DNA of 64,000 nucleotides from Halovivax gelatinilyticus (GCF_024300625.1 NZ_CP101322.1:3051992-3115991), one strand, 5' to 3'. Counted from the stretch's first letter, positions 1 to 8,232 are shown. Notes: a model not told the origin generated them from the sequence alone. Program-made: numbers and translations.

Positions 1-648
1 GCCGGTGCGATCGAATCGATCGGATTCGAGTGTACCCACTGTGGGGCCTGTTGTCGGTCCGAATCCGATTCGGACTGTAGTCCGTCGAACACGGACACGC
101 CCGACGGAGGTACGTCTCACACGGCGACGGTGTTCCCCGACGAAGTGCGCTCCCTCGTCGGGAACACGGACGGTCAGACGGACTGGCGGGACGTCGCGCG
201 TCCGATGCCGTTCGGTCTCGAGAAATCGCCCGATGGGACGACCGTCGGGGAGACGTTCGAGTGGGCACTACAGACGACCGCGTGTGGCGATTGCGTCTTC
301 TACGACGATGGATCCGAGGCCGGCGGCTGTCGGGTCCACGCCGACCGGCCGCTGATCTGTCGAACGTATCCGTTCAGCCTCGCTCTCGGAGGAACGAGCC
401 AACCGATGGGTACGGCCGTCGACGGCGAGGGGCTCGTGCGGGCCCACGAGTGTGAGGGCCTCGGTCGAGAAATCGATCGCGACGATGCGCTCTCGCTCGC
501 TCGCGCGCTCAAAGCGCGGGCGATCCGCGAGCTCGAAGAGGCGATCGCGCTCGTCGAACGGTACGAGCCGATCGAGTCGACCGATCGAATCGTCGTACAC
601 GACGCCGAAGGGCCAAAGCGCCCCGACGGTTCGTCGATCTCGGAGTAA
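1..648 (+). CDS. YkgJ-family cysteine cluster protein (5' truncated)
   Basis: The reading frame is already open at base 1, so the start lies outside the window; 215 codons are visible. Visible residues 11-18 carry a C-x2-C-x2-CC cluster. A C-x2-C pair (CGDC) and the stretch GGCRVHADRPLICRTYPF follow further on. This is the conserved cysteine layout of the YkgJ/UPF0153 family of presumed zinc or Fe-S binding proteins. The substrate and role of the family are not established. The last third is helical, charged and has no cysteines. Family assignment is confident from the cysteine spacing; function is unknown. Confidence 0.8.
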   Translation, partial: AGAIESIGFECTHCGACCRSESDSDCSPSNTDTPDGGTSHTATVFPDEVRSLVGNTDGQTDWRDVARPMPFGLEKSPDGTTVGETFEWALQTTACGDCVFYDDGSEAGGCRVHADRPLICRTYPFSLALGGTSQPMGTAVDGEGLVRAHECEGLGREIDRDDALSLARALKARAIRELEEAIALVERYEPIESTDRIVVHDAEGPKRPDGSSISE

Positions 649-778
649 TTCGGACGAGCGACTGGACTGGCGGGACAGGTTCCACCTCGCGTCGACTCGT
701 TCGTCGACGAAGTGGATACGTGCCGTGTGTGATCGAGCCGAGCCTCCGCACGAATCGTCGGAGTGTCGTCGATACCGT

Positions 779-1192
779 TCAGAAGGTGTCTTCGATAATT
801 TCTCCGACGGCGAAGTTCGATTTGACCTCGCTCACTTCGACCTTGACTCGCTCGCCAACGTCGGCGCCCGGGACGATGATGACGTAGCCGCGTTCGACTC
901 GAGCGATGCCGTCGCCCTGTTTGCCGATGTCCTCGATCTCGACGTATCGCGTTTCGCCGACGTCGACCGGCGGCTGTGGCTCGTCCGTGCGGGTCTGCGT
1001 CGACTGCGCGGCCGACGTCGTGGACTCACTCTGCGCGTTCGTCGAGCGTTCGATCAGCGCCACCCGGTAGACCGTTCCGGGCTCGACGTCGCCCGTCGTG
1101 ATTTCGTGTTTGGGTACTTCGATGAGATACCGGTCGTCTTCTTCGGAAACGTCCGTGCTGAACAGACACAGGAGCTTTTCAGAGATTTCCAT
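779..1192 (-). CDS. TRAM domain protein
   Basis: A 137-residue protein whose C-terminal 60 residues form a TRAM domain (VDVGETRYVEIEDIG, then GDGIARVERGYVIIVPGA, then GERVKVEVSEVKSNFAVGEI). TRAM is a small beta-barrel RNA-binding fold; stand-alone archaeal TRAM proteins are thought to act as RNA chaperones. The N-terminal half (about residues 1-45) is a separate conserved segment, followed by a Ser/Thr/Gln-rich linker of about 25 residues. The ATG at 1192 lies about 8 bases after the expected transcription start set by a TATA-like stretch near 1225-1232. No partner gene is adjacent. Confidence 0.85.
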   Translation of the reverse strand: MEISEKLLCLFSTDVSEEDDRYLIEVPKHEITTGDVEPGTVYRVALIERSTNAQSESTTSAAQSTQTRTDEPQPPVDVGETRYVEIEDIGKQGDGIARVERGYVIIVPGADVGERVKVEVSEVKSNFAVGEIIEDTF

Positions 1193-1414
1193 AGCGAGAT
1201 CCTCACGCGACCCAACTGGTCCAATACTATTAGAACTACCGACCCCGTGCCGATGGATATTATCGATCGTCTTGGAAAATACGTCGATGTCACCAGATGT
1301 ATCGGAAGGTCGGGCCCTGGCAGTTCCCGAGCGGGTCGATCACTCTCGCGTCGGATTCTCGATCGAGGAGTGAACACGCTGGTGTCGGTTACTCGAATGG
1401 GCGACTCGCGTCGA

Positions 1415-3163
1415 TTACTCTACCGGTTGTCGGCTCCGAGCGATAGCATCTTGGTTATCGACGGTGCCGAACCGTTCGAGATCTAGGCCGTCGGTGGGTT
1501 CGATCTCGTCGATCGAGTCGTACGGACGGTTAACGACGATCGACCCGGCTCGCGAGTTGCCGATCCCCGGAATCGCCGTCAGCTCGTCGAGCGAGGCATC
1601 GTTCAGATCGAGCGGGTGCGGGACTCCGGTCACGGATCGATAGCCGTGATCGACGACGGCGACGTCGAGCGTCTCGCCGAGCGGACGTTCACCCGGGATA
1701 CCGACGAGTAGCGGGTACGTTCCGAGTTGTCGACCGAAGGTGTAGCCGTCCTGGTGGTACTCGAGGTGGACGTCCGGCAACACGGTCCCCGGCGGAGCCA
1801 GTCGCTCGAGCATCGGTCTGTCGATCTCCTCGCGAACCTGGCGCTTGTACGGTTTGAACTGATCCTTGTGCGCCTGGGCGATCTCGGCGCCGGTCTCAGA
1901 CATCTCGGTACCGGCGAACGCCATCACCTGCCGTACGTTAATTCGTCTGAGTAACAGCCCCTCCTCGTAGACGCGATGCAGGAATTCCAGATTGTACTCG
2001 TAGGTTTCTGGACGTTCCCCTGCGAGCCCGTGGACGAGGTTGATCCCGGGCAGGAGTTTCGGCAATCGGTCCGACGCCTCCGGTCCGAATGTCGGCGCGT
2101 CCGCGGGGTCGTCACCCGGGCGCCATCCGGCCTCCTCGTTGACCACGCGTATCGCCTCGAGACACTCCTCGGTGCTTACGGCGAGGTTATTTTCCTCCTG
2201 GACGGCGGGATCGGCGGATTCGAGGCCGAACGCGGCGGTGTCTCCGGGCGTGTTGTACGCAGCGATCGTCCGGATACACTCGCGGGATTCGTCCGGCCAC
2301 TTCGCGATCGTGACCGGATTCATATTGTCGAGATGAAGCGTCTGGAGGTCCGGAGCCACGGTTCGAATGCCCTCGTACAGTTCGCGAAGGGCATTCGGGT
2401 TCGGGGCTTCGCCGTCGCCGCCGTAGGCGAGAATGTCCGCCTGCCGACCGAGCCTGAAGTGCTCGACGCCATGGTTCGCGAGCGCGTCTACCTCGTCGAC
2501 GACGCTCTCGGGCGGTCGAAATGACGGGTTGCCGTAGAGCGGTTCGGTGCAAAACGAACAGCGATAGGCACACCCGCGCGAGGTTTCGAGTTCACAGATG
2601 AGGTACTCGGGATGGCCGGGATGTTGCTCCACGATGAACGCGCCCAGTCTCGCCCAGCGAGTCACCTCGGGAACGTCGCGCATCCGATCGCCGAACCCTT
2701 CCAACCCGTTTCGAACGAGGTCGTACGCCGCCGCTTCGACGTCTCCCTTCGCGACGAAGTCGAAGTCTAAATCCTGCCGTTCGGTCTCGATGGCGCCCTC
2801 GTTCGCGTCGCCGACGCCGAACTTCACCGGACCGCCCATCATCGAGACGCCGTTGGCCGTCCAGGCGATCTCTCTGACCTCGTCCGGTTCGGCCGGCGTC
2901 CCGCCGACGTACTTCCCGGGGACGGTCATCCCGCCGAGATAGATCGTGAGATCCGCCCCGTCGACGTCGCGCCATCGGCGTTTCTCGTCTCTGAGCGCGT
3001 CGATGGTGTGATACGTGATCTGCTCGCGCGGGACGCCCGCGTCGACGAGCGCGCCGGCCGTAAAGCGCGGATACGTCGAGAGGTACGGTGGTACCCCGAA
3101 GTGTGCGGGTTCGTCGACGTAGCCGTCGACGATCGTCACGGAGAGGTTCTCGGGGTCGGTCAT
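1415..3163 (-). CDS. Radical SAM protein with C-terminal helix-hairpin-helix
   Basis: 582 residues. The radical SAM cluster motif C-x3-C-x2-C is at residues 198, 202 and 205 (GCAYRCSFC). Residues 1-180 look like a cobalamin-binding-like or MiaB-type N-terminal domain (IVDGYVDEPAHFG at the start). The last 60 residues hold a helix-hairpin-helix (LDELTAIPGIGNSRAG), a DNA- or RNA-contacting motif. The ATG at 3163 is preceded by a GGAGG Shine-Dalgarno sequence at about 3167-3171, which supports this start. The family is widespread in archaea as an uncharacterised Fe-S oxidoreductase. The nucleic-acid motif hints at a tRNA or DNA substrate, but that is inference. Confidence 0.85.
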   Translation of the reverse strand: MTDPENLSVTIVDGYVDEPAHFGVPPYLSTYPRFTAGALVDAGVPREQITYHTIDALRDEKRRWRDVDGADLTIYLGGMTVPGKYVGGTPAEPDEVREIAWTANGVSMMGGPVKFGVGDANEGAIETERQDLDFDFVAKGDVEAAAYDLVRNGLEGFGDRMRDVPEVTRWARLGAFIVEQHPGHPEYLICELETSRGCAYRCSFCTEPLYGNPSFRPPESVVDEVDALANHGVEHFRLGRQADILAYGGDGEAPNPNALRELYEGIRTVAPDLQTLHLDNMNPVTIAKWPDESRECIRTIAAYNTPGDTAAFGLESADPAVQEENNLAVSTEECLEAIRVVNEEAGWRPGDDPADAPTFGPEASDRLPKLLPGINLVHGLAGERPETYEYNLEFLHRVYEEGLLLRRINVRQVMAFAGTEMSETGAEIAQAHKDQFKPYKRQVREEIDRPMLERLAPPGTVLPDVHLEYHQDGYTFGRQLGTYPLLVGIPGERPLGETLDVAVVDHGYRSVTGVPHPLDLNDASLDELTAIPGIGNSRAGSIVVNRPYDSIDEIEPTDGLDLERFGTVDNQDAIARSRQPVE

Positions 3164-3294
3164 GGGCCTCCGTAGCGGGTCGAGGGTGAAAACGTTGACT
3201 CACCGGGCTCGATCCCCGTAATCCAGTCGTCACTGGCCCTGCCCGGATAGCCGGTGACCGAGCGTTGAAGGGACTGCCGCCCCACCGTCGAGCC

Positions 3295-3453
3295 ATGCCA
3301 CCGACCGAAGAATTCGTCTGTACCGAATCGACGTGCTACCTCGATCTCTTCGAGAACCACTACACCTACGACGTTCCGGACGACCACGACGCGACGTCCG
3401 TCTCCTGTCCCGTCTGTGGCGGAACCGACTGTCTCGAACCCGTCGGCTTGTAA
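3295..3453 (+). CDS. Small CPxCG-type zinc finger protein (DUF7559-like)
   Basis: A 52-residue protein. One cysteine pair near the N-terminus (CTESTC) and a C-terminal CPVCGGTDC should together bind one zinc ion. Between them lies the acidic, aromatic segment ENHYTYDVPDDHD. It resembles a haloarchaeal microprotein family I remember as DUF7559; that name is tentative. I chose the ATG at 3295 over an in-frame TTG at 3265 because the ten upstream residues are basic and unlike the rest. It is divergent from the radical SAM gene. Role unknown. Confidence 0.75.
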   Translation: MPPTEEFVCTESTCYLDLFENHYTYDVPDDHDATSVSCPVCGGTDCLEPVGL

Positions 3454-3521
3454 CACCGGTCTCGACGACGTGTCAGCAGGCGCAACTTCGTCTGACGATT
3501 ATTTTTGCCCATCACAAGAAG

Positions 3522-3528
3522 TATAAAC
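3522..3528 (+). promoter_or_regulatory. TATA-like element upstream of hsp20
   Basis: A TATAAAC element in a locally AT-rich stretch (about 3497-3530). It should direct transcription from about 3550, leaving a leader of roughly 70 bases before the hsp20 ATG. Most other genes in this window appear leaderless or nearly so, so the longer leader is a slight exception. Seen by eye only. Confidence 0.45.
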
Positions 3529-3619
3529 ACCGTCGTTGTACATCTATCGAGTCGATGGAACCGAACCATTCCCTCCCTTGTCCCGCCCCGCTGGCCGTCT
3601 CCGAGCGAGGTGGCATTCG

Positions 3620-4045
3620 ATGAATCCACGTACGGTCGTCCGGTCCCTCGGCGATCGGCTCTATCGAGGCGTCGGTCGTGCGACGCGATCGGTACAGTCT
3701 ATCCGACCAGTGGACGCCGATCTACTCGAGAACGAGACGAGTTACCTCGTGGCCGTCGACACGCCGGGCGTCGAGTCATCCGACCTCGACATCCGGTATC
3801 TAGATGGGCGCGTGACGGTAACCTGTGACCGAAACCATCTCAACTCTGATAGGTTCGAGAGACGATTCTGGGGCCGAACGACGACCCTCTCCGGATCGAT
3901 TTCGTTACCAGACGACGCAATCGTCGACGCGAACGAGGCCGAAGCCCGGCTCACGAGCGTCGGAACCGTCCGAATCGAACTGCCGAAAGAATCACCAGAG
4001 ACGCGGGCGGAACCGGCCGGAGAACAGATTCCGATCGACGACTGA
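3620..4045 (+). CDS. Hsp20/alpha-crystallin family small heat shock protein
   Basis: 141 residues. The alpha-crystallin domain spans about residues 30-125 (ETSYLVAVDTPGVESSDLDI, DGRVTVTC, RFWGRTTTLSGSISLPDDAI, GTVRIELPK). The tail carries an I-x-I type motif (IPI) that in this family docks neighbouring subunits in the oligomer. It is an ATP-independent holdase for unfolding proteins. The ATG at 3620 was chosen; an in-frame TTG at 3536 would add a basic, Pro-rich extension not typical of the family. The N-terminal arm is short and basic. Confidence 0.85.
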   Translation: MNPRTVVRSLGDRLYRGVGRATRSVQSIRPVDADLLENETSYLVAVDTPGVESSDLDIRYLDGRVTVTCDRNHLNSDRFERRFWGRTTTLSGSISLPDDAIVDANEAEARLTSVGTVRIELPKESPETRAEPAGEQIPIDD

Positions 4046-4118
4046 CTGCGGGCGCTGTCGTGAGTACGCGACGCTTCGACGCCCAACTGAGTTCTACGAT
4101 TTAACTTTGCGTACGCTC

Positions 4119-5309
4119 CTAGCTATCGGATTCGATCGTCATTCCCGGCACGATATCGAACGACTCGTCGCCGTCGAACCGACACGGATCGAACGCGTCG
4201 ATTCCGATTTCGCCGAGTACCTGTCGCGCGAGGCGGTCGCCGATGGCCGGTGCGCGCATGAAGCCGTGACCCTGGAACCCCGTCGCCAGGAAGACGCCGT
4301 CTTCGATCTCGCCGACGAGCGGATTTCCGTCAGGTGTTGCCGTACACAGCCCGGCCCAGGCGCGGACAGTGGACGGGTCGAACGCCGGAAACCGATGGCT
4401 CACCTCCGCGAGCACCGATTCAGCGAAGCCGGCCGACGCATCCCGGTTCCAGGAGTCGGGGTCCGCTTCGACCCGTTCGGTCCCGTCTCCCGCCAGTAAC
4501 CCGTCGGGATGGGGGCGAACGTAGACGTCGGCGGACGCGTCGAAACACATCGGTTCGGTGTACGGTTCGTCGGCGACGAGCGCCTGCACCCGGTACGGTT
4601 TCATCGGGATCGGTATCCCCGCGTCGGCGATCAGTCGCTTCGTGTGCGATCCAGCCGTAACGACGACGGCGTCGAACGGTTCTGACTCACCAGAACCGGG
4701 AACGATCACGCCCGGTGGATCGGTCGATAGTTCGACCGCCGTGTCGGTCCGTATCGTCGCACCCGCGCCGCTCGCGGCGGCGGCCAGACAGGCCGTGTAC
4801 CGGCCGGGATCGGTGTAGCCGGCGCCTCCGGAGACGCCGGCGACGGCGACGTCGTCCGTTCGTAGCGCCTCGAATCGATCACCGAGGAGCTCGCCGTCCA
4901 TCTCGACGGCGACGATTCCGTGCGATTGCATTCGTTCGACGCTCGCCGAGACCTCCCTTGCGACGTCGTCGTCTCCCTCTCTGGCGAACCAGACGTACGG
5001 GCACTCGGTGAACGGGAACGTGTCGTCGCCGGAGAGCCGTCGGAACCGTTCGATCGACTCCCGACCGATTTCTGCGTCGACGCGATCGGCGAACGCGTCG
5101 TAACAGACGCCCGCGGCTCGGCCGCTAGAGCCGCTTCCGACGGAGCCACGCTCGAAGAGCGTCACCTCGGTGCCCCGACGGGCGAGGTCGTACGCGCAGG
5201 TCGCCCCGACGGCTCCGGCGCCGACGACCGCGACTGATAGACCGGCACCGTCGTCGACGAAGACGTCTGCGCCGATCGCCACCTCCCCGGCCGGATCGTC
5301 TTCGATCAT
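4119..5309 (-). CDS. FAD-dependent oxidoreductase, DAO/glycine oxidase type
   Basis: 396 residues. An N-terminal Rossmann fold has the dinucleotide motif VAVVGAGAVGATCA at about residues 25-38. The body is that of the D-amino-acid/sarcosine/glycine oxidase superfamily, with a family-type C-terminal FAD-contact segment (ATGFQGHGFMRAPAIG). The substrate is probably an amine or amino acid; it cannot be specified. The chosen ATG at 5309 overlaps the stop of the upstream creatininase-family gene as ATGA, implying translational coupling. The approximately 25 residues before the Rossmann strand are longer than usual, so a downstream start remains possible. Confidence 0.8.
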   Translation of the reverse strand: MIEDDPAGEVAIGADVFVDDGAGLSVAVVGAGAVGATCAYDLARRGTEVTLFERGSVGSGSSGRAAGVCYDAFADRVDAEIGRESIERFRRLSGDDTFPFTECPYVWFAREGDDDVAREVSASVERMQSHGIVAVEMDGELLGDRFEALRTDDVAVAGVSGGAGYTDPGRYTACLAAAASGAGATIRTDTAVELSTDPPGVIVPGSGESEPFDAVVVTAGSHTKRLIADAGIPIPMKPYRVQALVADEPYTEPMCFDASADVYVRPHPDGLLAGDGTERVEADPDSWNRDASAGFAESVLAEVSHRFPAFDPSTVRAWAGLCTATPDGNPLVGEIEDGVFLATGFQGHGFMRAPAIGDRLARQVLGEIGIDAFDPCRFDGDESFDIVPGMTIESDS

Positions 5310-6070
5310 CGGTGCGATCGTTGCCAGCAGTCTTCGACCGATCTGTCGGCCAGCCACTCCAGCAACGCCTCGAGTTCGGCGACTCCTTCTTCGTAGAGCT
5401 GCGCTCCCTTCTCCGGGCTCGCCTGGCTCGGTTTACCAACGGCACCGCTCTCGGTGAAGTCGATGGTATCGAAGCCGATCTGGGATCCGTGTACGGTCTT
5501 CCCCCAGCCGTCCGCCCCGCGACCTTCGGCGTCTTCAAGCGCGTCGGGCTCGACCAGTTCCTCGTGGAGGTGCCAGATGAGGCTCGATTCGGACGCGTCG
5601 GCGTGTCCGCCAACCTCGTCGAACAGCTCGTCGGCAAGATCGGCAACGGCGTCCCACCAGTTCCACGTCGGTGCGTAGGCAACTTGCGTCTCGCGTAACT
5701 CTCTGGCCGCTCGACTCAGCGCGCTCACGTTGCCGCCGTGTCCGTTGACGATGACGACCTTCGAGAGTCCGTGTTCGGCGACACTCGAGATCGTTTCCGA
5801 GACGTAGTTGGTGAACGTCTCTTCGGACACCGTCAACGAGCCGTCGAACTGCATGTGGTGTGGGCTGACGCCCACCGGAATCGTCGGCAACACGATCGTG
5901 TCGTCCCGATCGGCGACGGCGCTGGCGAACGCTTCGGCTGCCAGGTGGTCCATGCCTAACGGAAGTGCCGGACCGTGCTGTTCGGTGCTGCCGGTCGGAA
6001 GGACCCCGACGGCCGCCGATTCGAACGCGTCGGCCGCGTCCTCGGTCGTCATAGTCGCGAGTGTGGGCAT
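5306..6070 (-). CDS. Creatininase-family amidohydrolase
   Basis: 254 residues from the ATG at 6070; a GTG at 6079 would add three residues. The metal-site motifs of the creatininase family are all present: STEQHGP, LGMDH, VNGHGGN and the late acidic motif ADASESSL. Members hydrolyse cyclic or formamide amide bonds using two metal ions. They include creatininase, the mycofactocin peptidase MftE and the archaeal riboflavin/F420 deformylase ArfB. ArfB is the most economical archaeal role, but the translational coupling to an amino-acid-oxidase-like gene fits a catabolic role better. I cannot decide between them from sequence. Confidence 0.8.
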   Translation of the reverse strand: MPTLATMTTEDAADAFESAAVGVLPTGSTEQHGPALPLGMDHLAAEAFASAVADRDDTIVLPTIPVGVSPHHMQFDGSLTVSEETFTNYVSETISSVAEHGLSKVVIVNGHGGNVSALSRAARELRETQVAYAPTWNWWDAVADLADELFDEVGGHADASESSLIWHLHEELVEPDALEDAEGRGADGWGKTVHGSQIGFDTIDFTESGAVGKPSQASPEKGAQLYEEGVAELEALLEWLADRSVEDCWQRSHR

Positions 6071-6118
6071 ACCTGCCACTCAGCACGGGATCTACTTACG
6101 TGTGGGTGGTTTCGGCCA

Positions 6119-6922
6119 TCACCTCGGCTCCTCGAAGAGCGCGTCGAGCCCGCGGGCGGGGTAGCCGATCACGGTGGTGACGCCGACCGCTCGCAACCGT
6201 TCTATCGACTCGCGAACCGTCGACTCGTCGCCGACGAGCGCGTACGTTTTTGCTCCCTCGAGGAGCGTCGTCCGAACGTCGCCGGTGGCGGTCGAATCGG
6301 TCGGCGCCCCTTCGGGCAGCGACCGGCTGATCGGTCGGCGGCGACCGACGTACGCCCCGACGGCATCTAAGATCGCGTCGTGATCGTCGGTGCAGACCGT
6401 CGGCGCGTAGACGGCGATTTCGCCGGTGAATCCGGCGGCTCGTAGCGCCCTGATCTCGCGTTCGGTCGTCCGGGAGAGCAACTCGAACTGGGGAGCGCCG
6501 GTCGCCAGCGCGATTCGTTCGACGCTCTCGGTCCCGACCCACGCGCCGGGGTCGGAATCGACGGCCGATCCCAGCCGCGGAGCGACGGCTCGCCGTCGCT
6601 CTCGGTCCGTGAGATACGCCGGGTGGCCGGCGACGAGGACGCGCCCGACCGCGTCGGGGATCTCCGAGACGAGCGACTCGTCGCCGAGCGGGTCGAACCC
6701 GTCCGCGCGGATGGGCGTGGTTACCCGAACGTTGTGTCGTTTCGCGAGGGTGTCGAGAAGCCGACGATCGGGAAACGTGTCGGTCCCTTCGTAATCGATT
6801 GCGATCGTCTCGACGGGGAGGTCGTCGATGCGATAGAGGTCACTCTCGGTGGGTTTTACGGCCACGCCGTCCAGCCCGATCGCATTGGGCCGAGAGTCGC
6901 CACTCGTGACTTCGTTCAGCAT
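6119..6922 (-). CDS. Conserved haloarchaeal protein (luciferase-like or DUF7388-like)
   Basis: 267 residues, no signal peptide or membrane segment. It has an alternating strand/helix pattern consistent with an alpha/beta barrel (for example DLPVETIAIDYEG, RVLVAGHPAYL, GFTGEIAVYAP, VGVTTVIGYPA). The last helix-strand resembles the end of F420-dependent luciferase-like monooxygenases, but the characteristic flavin contacts are not evident. I remember a haloarchaeal family of this look as DUF7388; the name is tentative. A TATA-like stretch near 6950-6958 predicts a leaderless start at 6922. A perfect 16-bp palindrome lies about 85 bases upstream of the ATG. Confidence 0.6.
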   Translation of the reverse strand: MLNEVTSGDSRPNAIGLDGVAVKPTESDLYRIDDLPVETIAIDYEGTDTFPDRRLLDTLAKRHNVRVTTPIRADGFDPLGDESLVSEIPDAVGRVLVAGHPAYLTDRERRRAVAPRLGSAVDSDPGAWVGTESVERIALATGAPQFELLSRTTEREIRALRAAGFTGEIAVYAPTVCTDDHDAILDAVGAYVGRRRPISRSLPEGAPTDSTATGDVRTTLLEGAKTYALVGDESTVRESIERLRAVGVTTVIGYPARGLDALFEEPR

Positions 6923-7006
6923 CGACGATCACCGTCCGAGACGATGGGCTGATTAGAAACGGTTCGGAACTCGATCCATCGTCTGTGAGACCATGTGCTC
7001 GAACGG

Positions 7007-7022
7007 TGTACACCGGTGTACA
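7007..7022. promoter_or_regulatory. Perfect 16-bp palindrome, possible operator
   Basis: TGTACACCGGTGTACA reads identically on both strands. It sits in the 217-base gap between the Nudix gene's 3' end and the start of the conserved gene at 6922 (same strand), about 50 bases upstream of that gene's TATA-like element. The symmetry, length and position fit a dimeric regulator's binding site. No regulator gene is adjacent, so its partner is unknown. Confidence 0.5.
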
Positions 7023-7045
7023 AAAGTGTGGCGTTCCGCATACTC

Positions 7046-7148
7046 GGACATCTGCTTCCTCGTGACCCTCGTCGGACGTCTGTTTACTCGCGACCCTCAG
7101 CGAGTATCTGCTCACTCGGGATCCTCGTCGGACGTCTGCTCACTCGGG
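7046..7148. repeat. 28-bp direct tandem repeat, about 3.7 copies
   Basis: Copies run 7046-7073, 7074-7101, 7102-7129 and a partial 7130-7148. Units are imperfect; on the minus strand each has the core GAGTRARCAGA followed by a CGTCCGACGAGG-like part. The Nudix gene's stop codon (7140-7142) lies inside the last partial copy. Copies 2 and 3 carry TAA and TGA at the equivalent position and copy 1 carries GGA. Because 28 is not a multiple of three, the array cannot be a simple in-frame peptide repeat. Confidence 0.75.
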
Positions 7149-7763
7149 GCTGTCCACGTCGGTCTGGGTACCGGAGGCGACGGTTGCGCTATCGTCCAAT
7201 TCGGGTGCGCGAAACGGTGTCGCCAGCTCGAGTAACTGAACCAGCATTCGAGCCGTTGCACCCCACACGGTGTAGCCGTCGACGTGGAAATAGTGGACGA
7301 CGATCTCGCCGTACGCTGGGTGGTACCGCGTCTCGAATTCGACGTTTCCTGGATCGAGAAATTGCGCCAGGGGAACGATCGCGATTTCGGCGACCTCGTC
7401 GTCGTTTGGCACGTACCGACGATCCGGCACGCGAGCGACGAACGGTGTGACGGCGTACTCGGTCACCGTTCGAATGTCGTCGAGCCGACCGACAACCGAG
7501 GTTTCCGCCGGTGTGAGCCCGATCTCTTCTTCGGCTTCTCGCGTCGCGGTCTCGAGCAAGCTTTGATCGTCCGGTTCGGCCCCGCCACCGGGAAAGCTCA
7601 TCTGACCCGGATGTTCGCCGAGGTGGTCGGCTCGCTTCGTGACCAGGATCGCGTGTTCGTCGCGCCGCTCGACGATCGGTACGATCACCGCGGCGTCGTT
7701 CGGCTGGTCTCCGATCGCGGTCGGTTCGAACGACACGATTGGATCGAACGAAACGCGCGCCAT
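7140..7763 (-). CDS. Nudix hydrolase, CoA pyrophosphatase-like
   Basis: 207 residues with a clear Nudix box (GGAEPDDQSLLETATREAEE plus EIGL; pattern G-x5-E-x7-RE-x2-EE-x-G). SFPGG precedes it. PxGQMSFPGG-type sequence is typical of the CoA/ADP-ribose pyrophosphatase branch (CoAse signature). It probably cleaves a nucleoside diphosphate linked to another moiety; CoA or related compounds are the likely substrates. The gene after it on the same strand starts about 220 bases on, while the upstream gene ends 1 base before this one's start codon, so 7765-8232 and this gene likely form one operon. Its 3' end runs into the 28-bp repeat. Confidence 0.85.
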   Translation of the reverse strand: MARVSFDPIVSFEPTAIGDQPNDAAVIVPIVERRDEHAILVTKRADHLGEHPGQMSFPGGGAEPDDQSLLETATREAEEEIGLTPAETSVVGRLDDIRTVTEYAVTPFVARVPDRRYVPNDDEVAEIAIVPLAQFLDPGNVEFETRYHPAYGEIVVHYFHVDGYTVWGATARMLVQLLELATPFRAPELDDSATVASGTQTDVDSPE

Positions 7764-7764
7764 C

Positions 7765-8232
7765 TCACTCGATCACCGTTTCGAGGTCGTCGCGGTACAC
7801 TTCGAGTTCGACCGGGGCCCAGGCCTCGATGTCGTAACTCACGTCTATCAGGGTGCGAGCGCGATCCCCGTCGTTCCCGTCGATCGCGGCGTCGACGCCC
7901 GCTTCGAACCGTTCTCGTGCGTTCGTACCGGCCACGTCCCGATCGATCGACCGACGCGGGACGTCGAGGATGTGGGGAAGATCTTCGGCGTGAGTCGGCG
8001 GCTCCGGAAAGGCCGTCGGGCCGACGACGTAGCCCGTTTGGCCGTCGACTGCGTATTCGACCAGTTCGAACCCGGTGAGCGCGTCGTCGATCGCGTCGCC
8101 AACGCGATCATCTGTCCCGGTATCACCGCCCGTCCTGGCGGCGAGTTCCTCGCAGGATCGTCGTAACTCGCCGTCGGTCACGGCGCCGAAGAGATCGACG
8201 ATCCCCGCTAACTCGTCCGGCGTCGGTTCCAT
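7765..8232 (-). CDS. Conserved haloarchaeal protein (DUF7109-like)
   Basis: A 155-residue acidic soluble protein. It starts MEPTPDELAGIVDLFGAVT, which looks like a short helical domain with an HTH-like turn, followed by a variable acidic linker and a C-terminal helical domain. It contains PTAFPEPPTHAEDLPHILDVPRR, a distinctive Pro/His-rich segment. It ends one base before the Nudix gene's start, so the two are probably co-transcribed. I recall a haloarchaeal family called DUF7109 with this layout; the name is tentative and no function is known. Confidence 0.65.
   Translation of the reverse strand: MEPTPDELAGIVDLFGAVTDGELRRSCEELAARTGGDTGTDDRVGDAIDDALTGFELVEYAVDGQTGYVVGPTAFPEPPTHAEDLPHILDVPRRSIDRDVAGTNARERFEAGVDAAIDGNDGDRARTLIDVSYDIEAWAPVELEVYRDDLETVIE

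Noticed and set aside
452-1486. 344-codon plus-strand frame over the YkgJ end and the TRAM gene
   Set aside because: Serine/arginine-rich composition, no domain, and it overlaps two well-supported genes.
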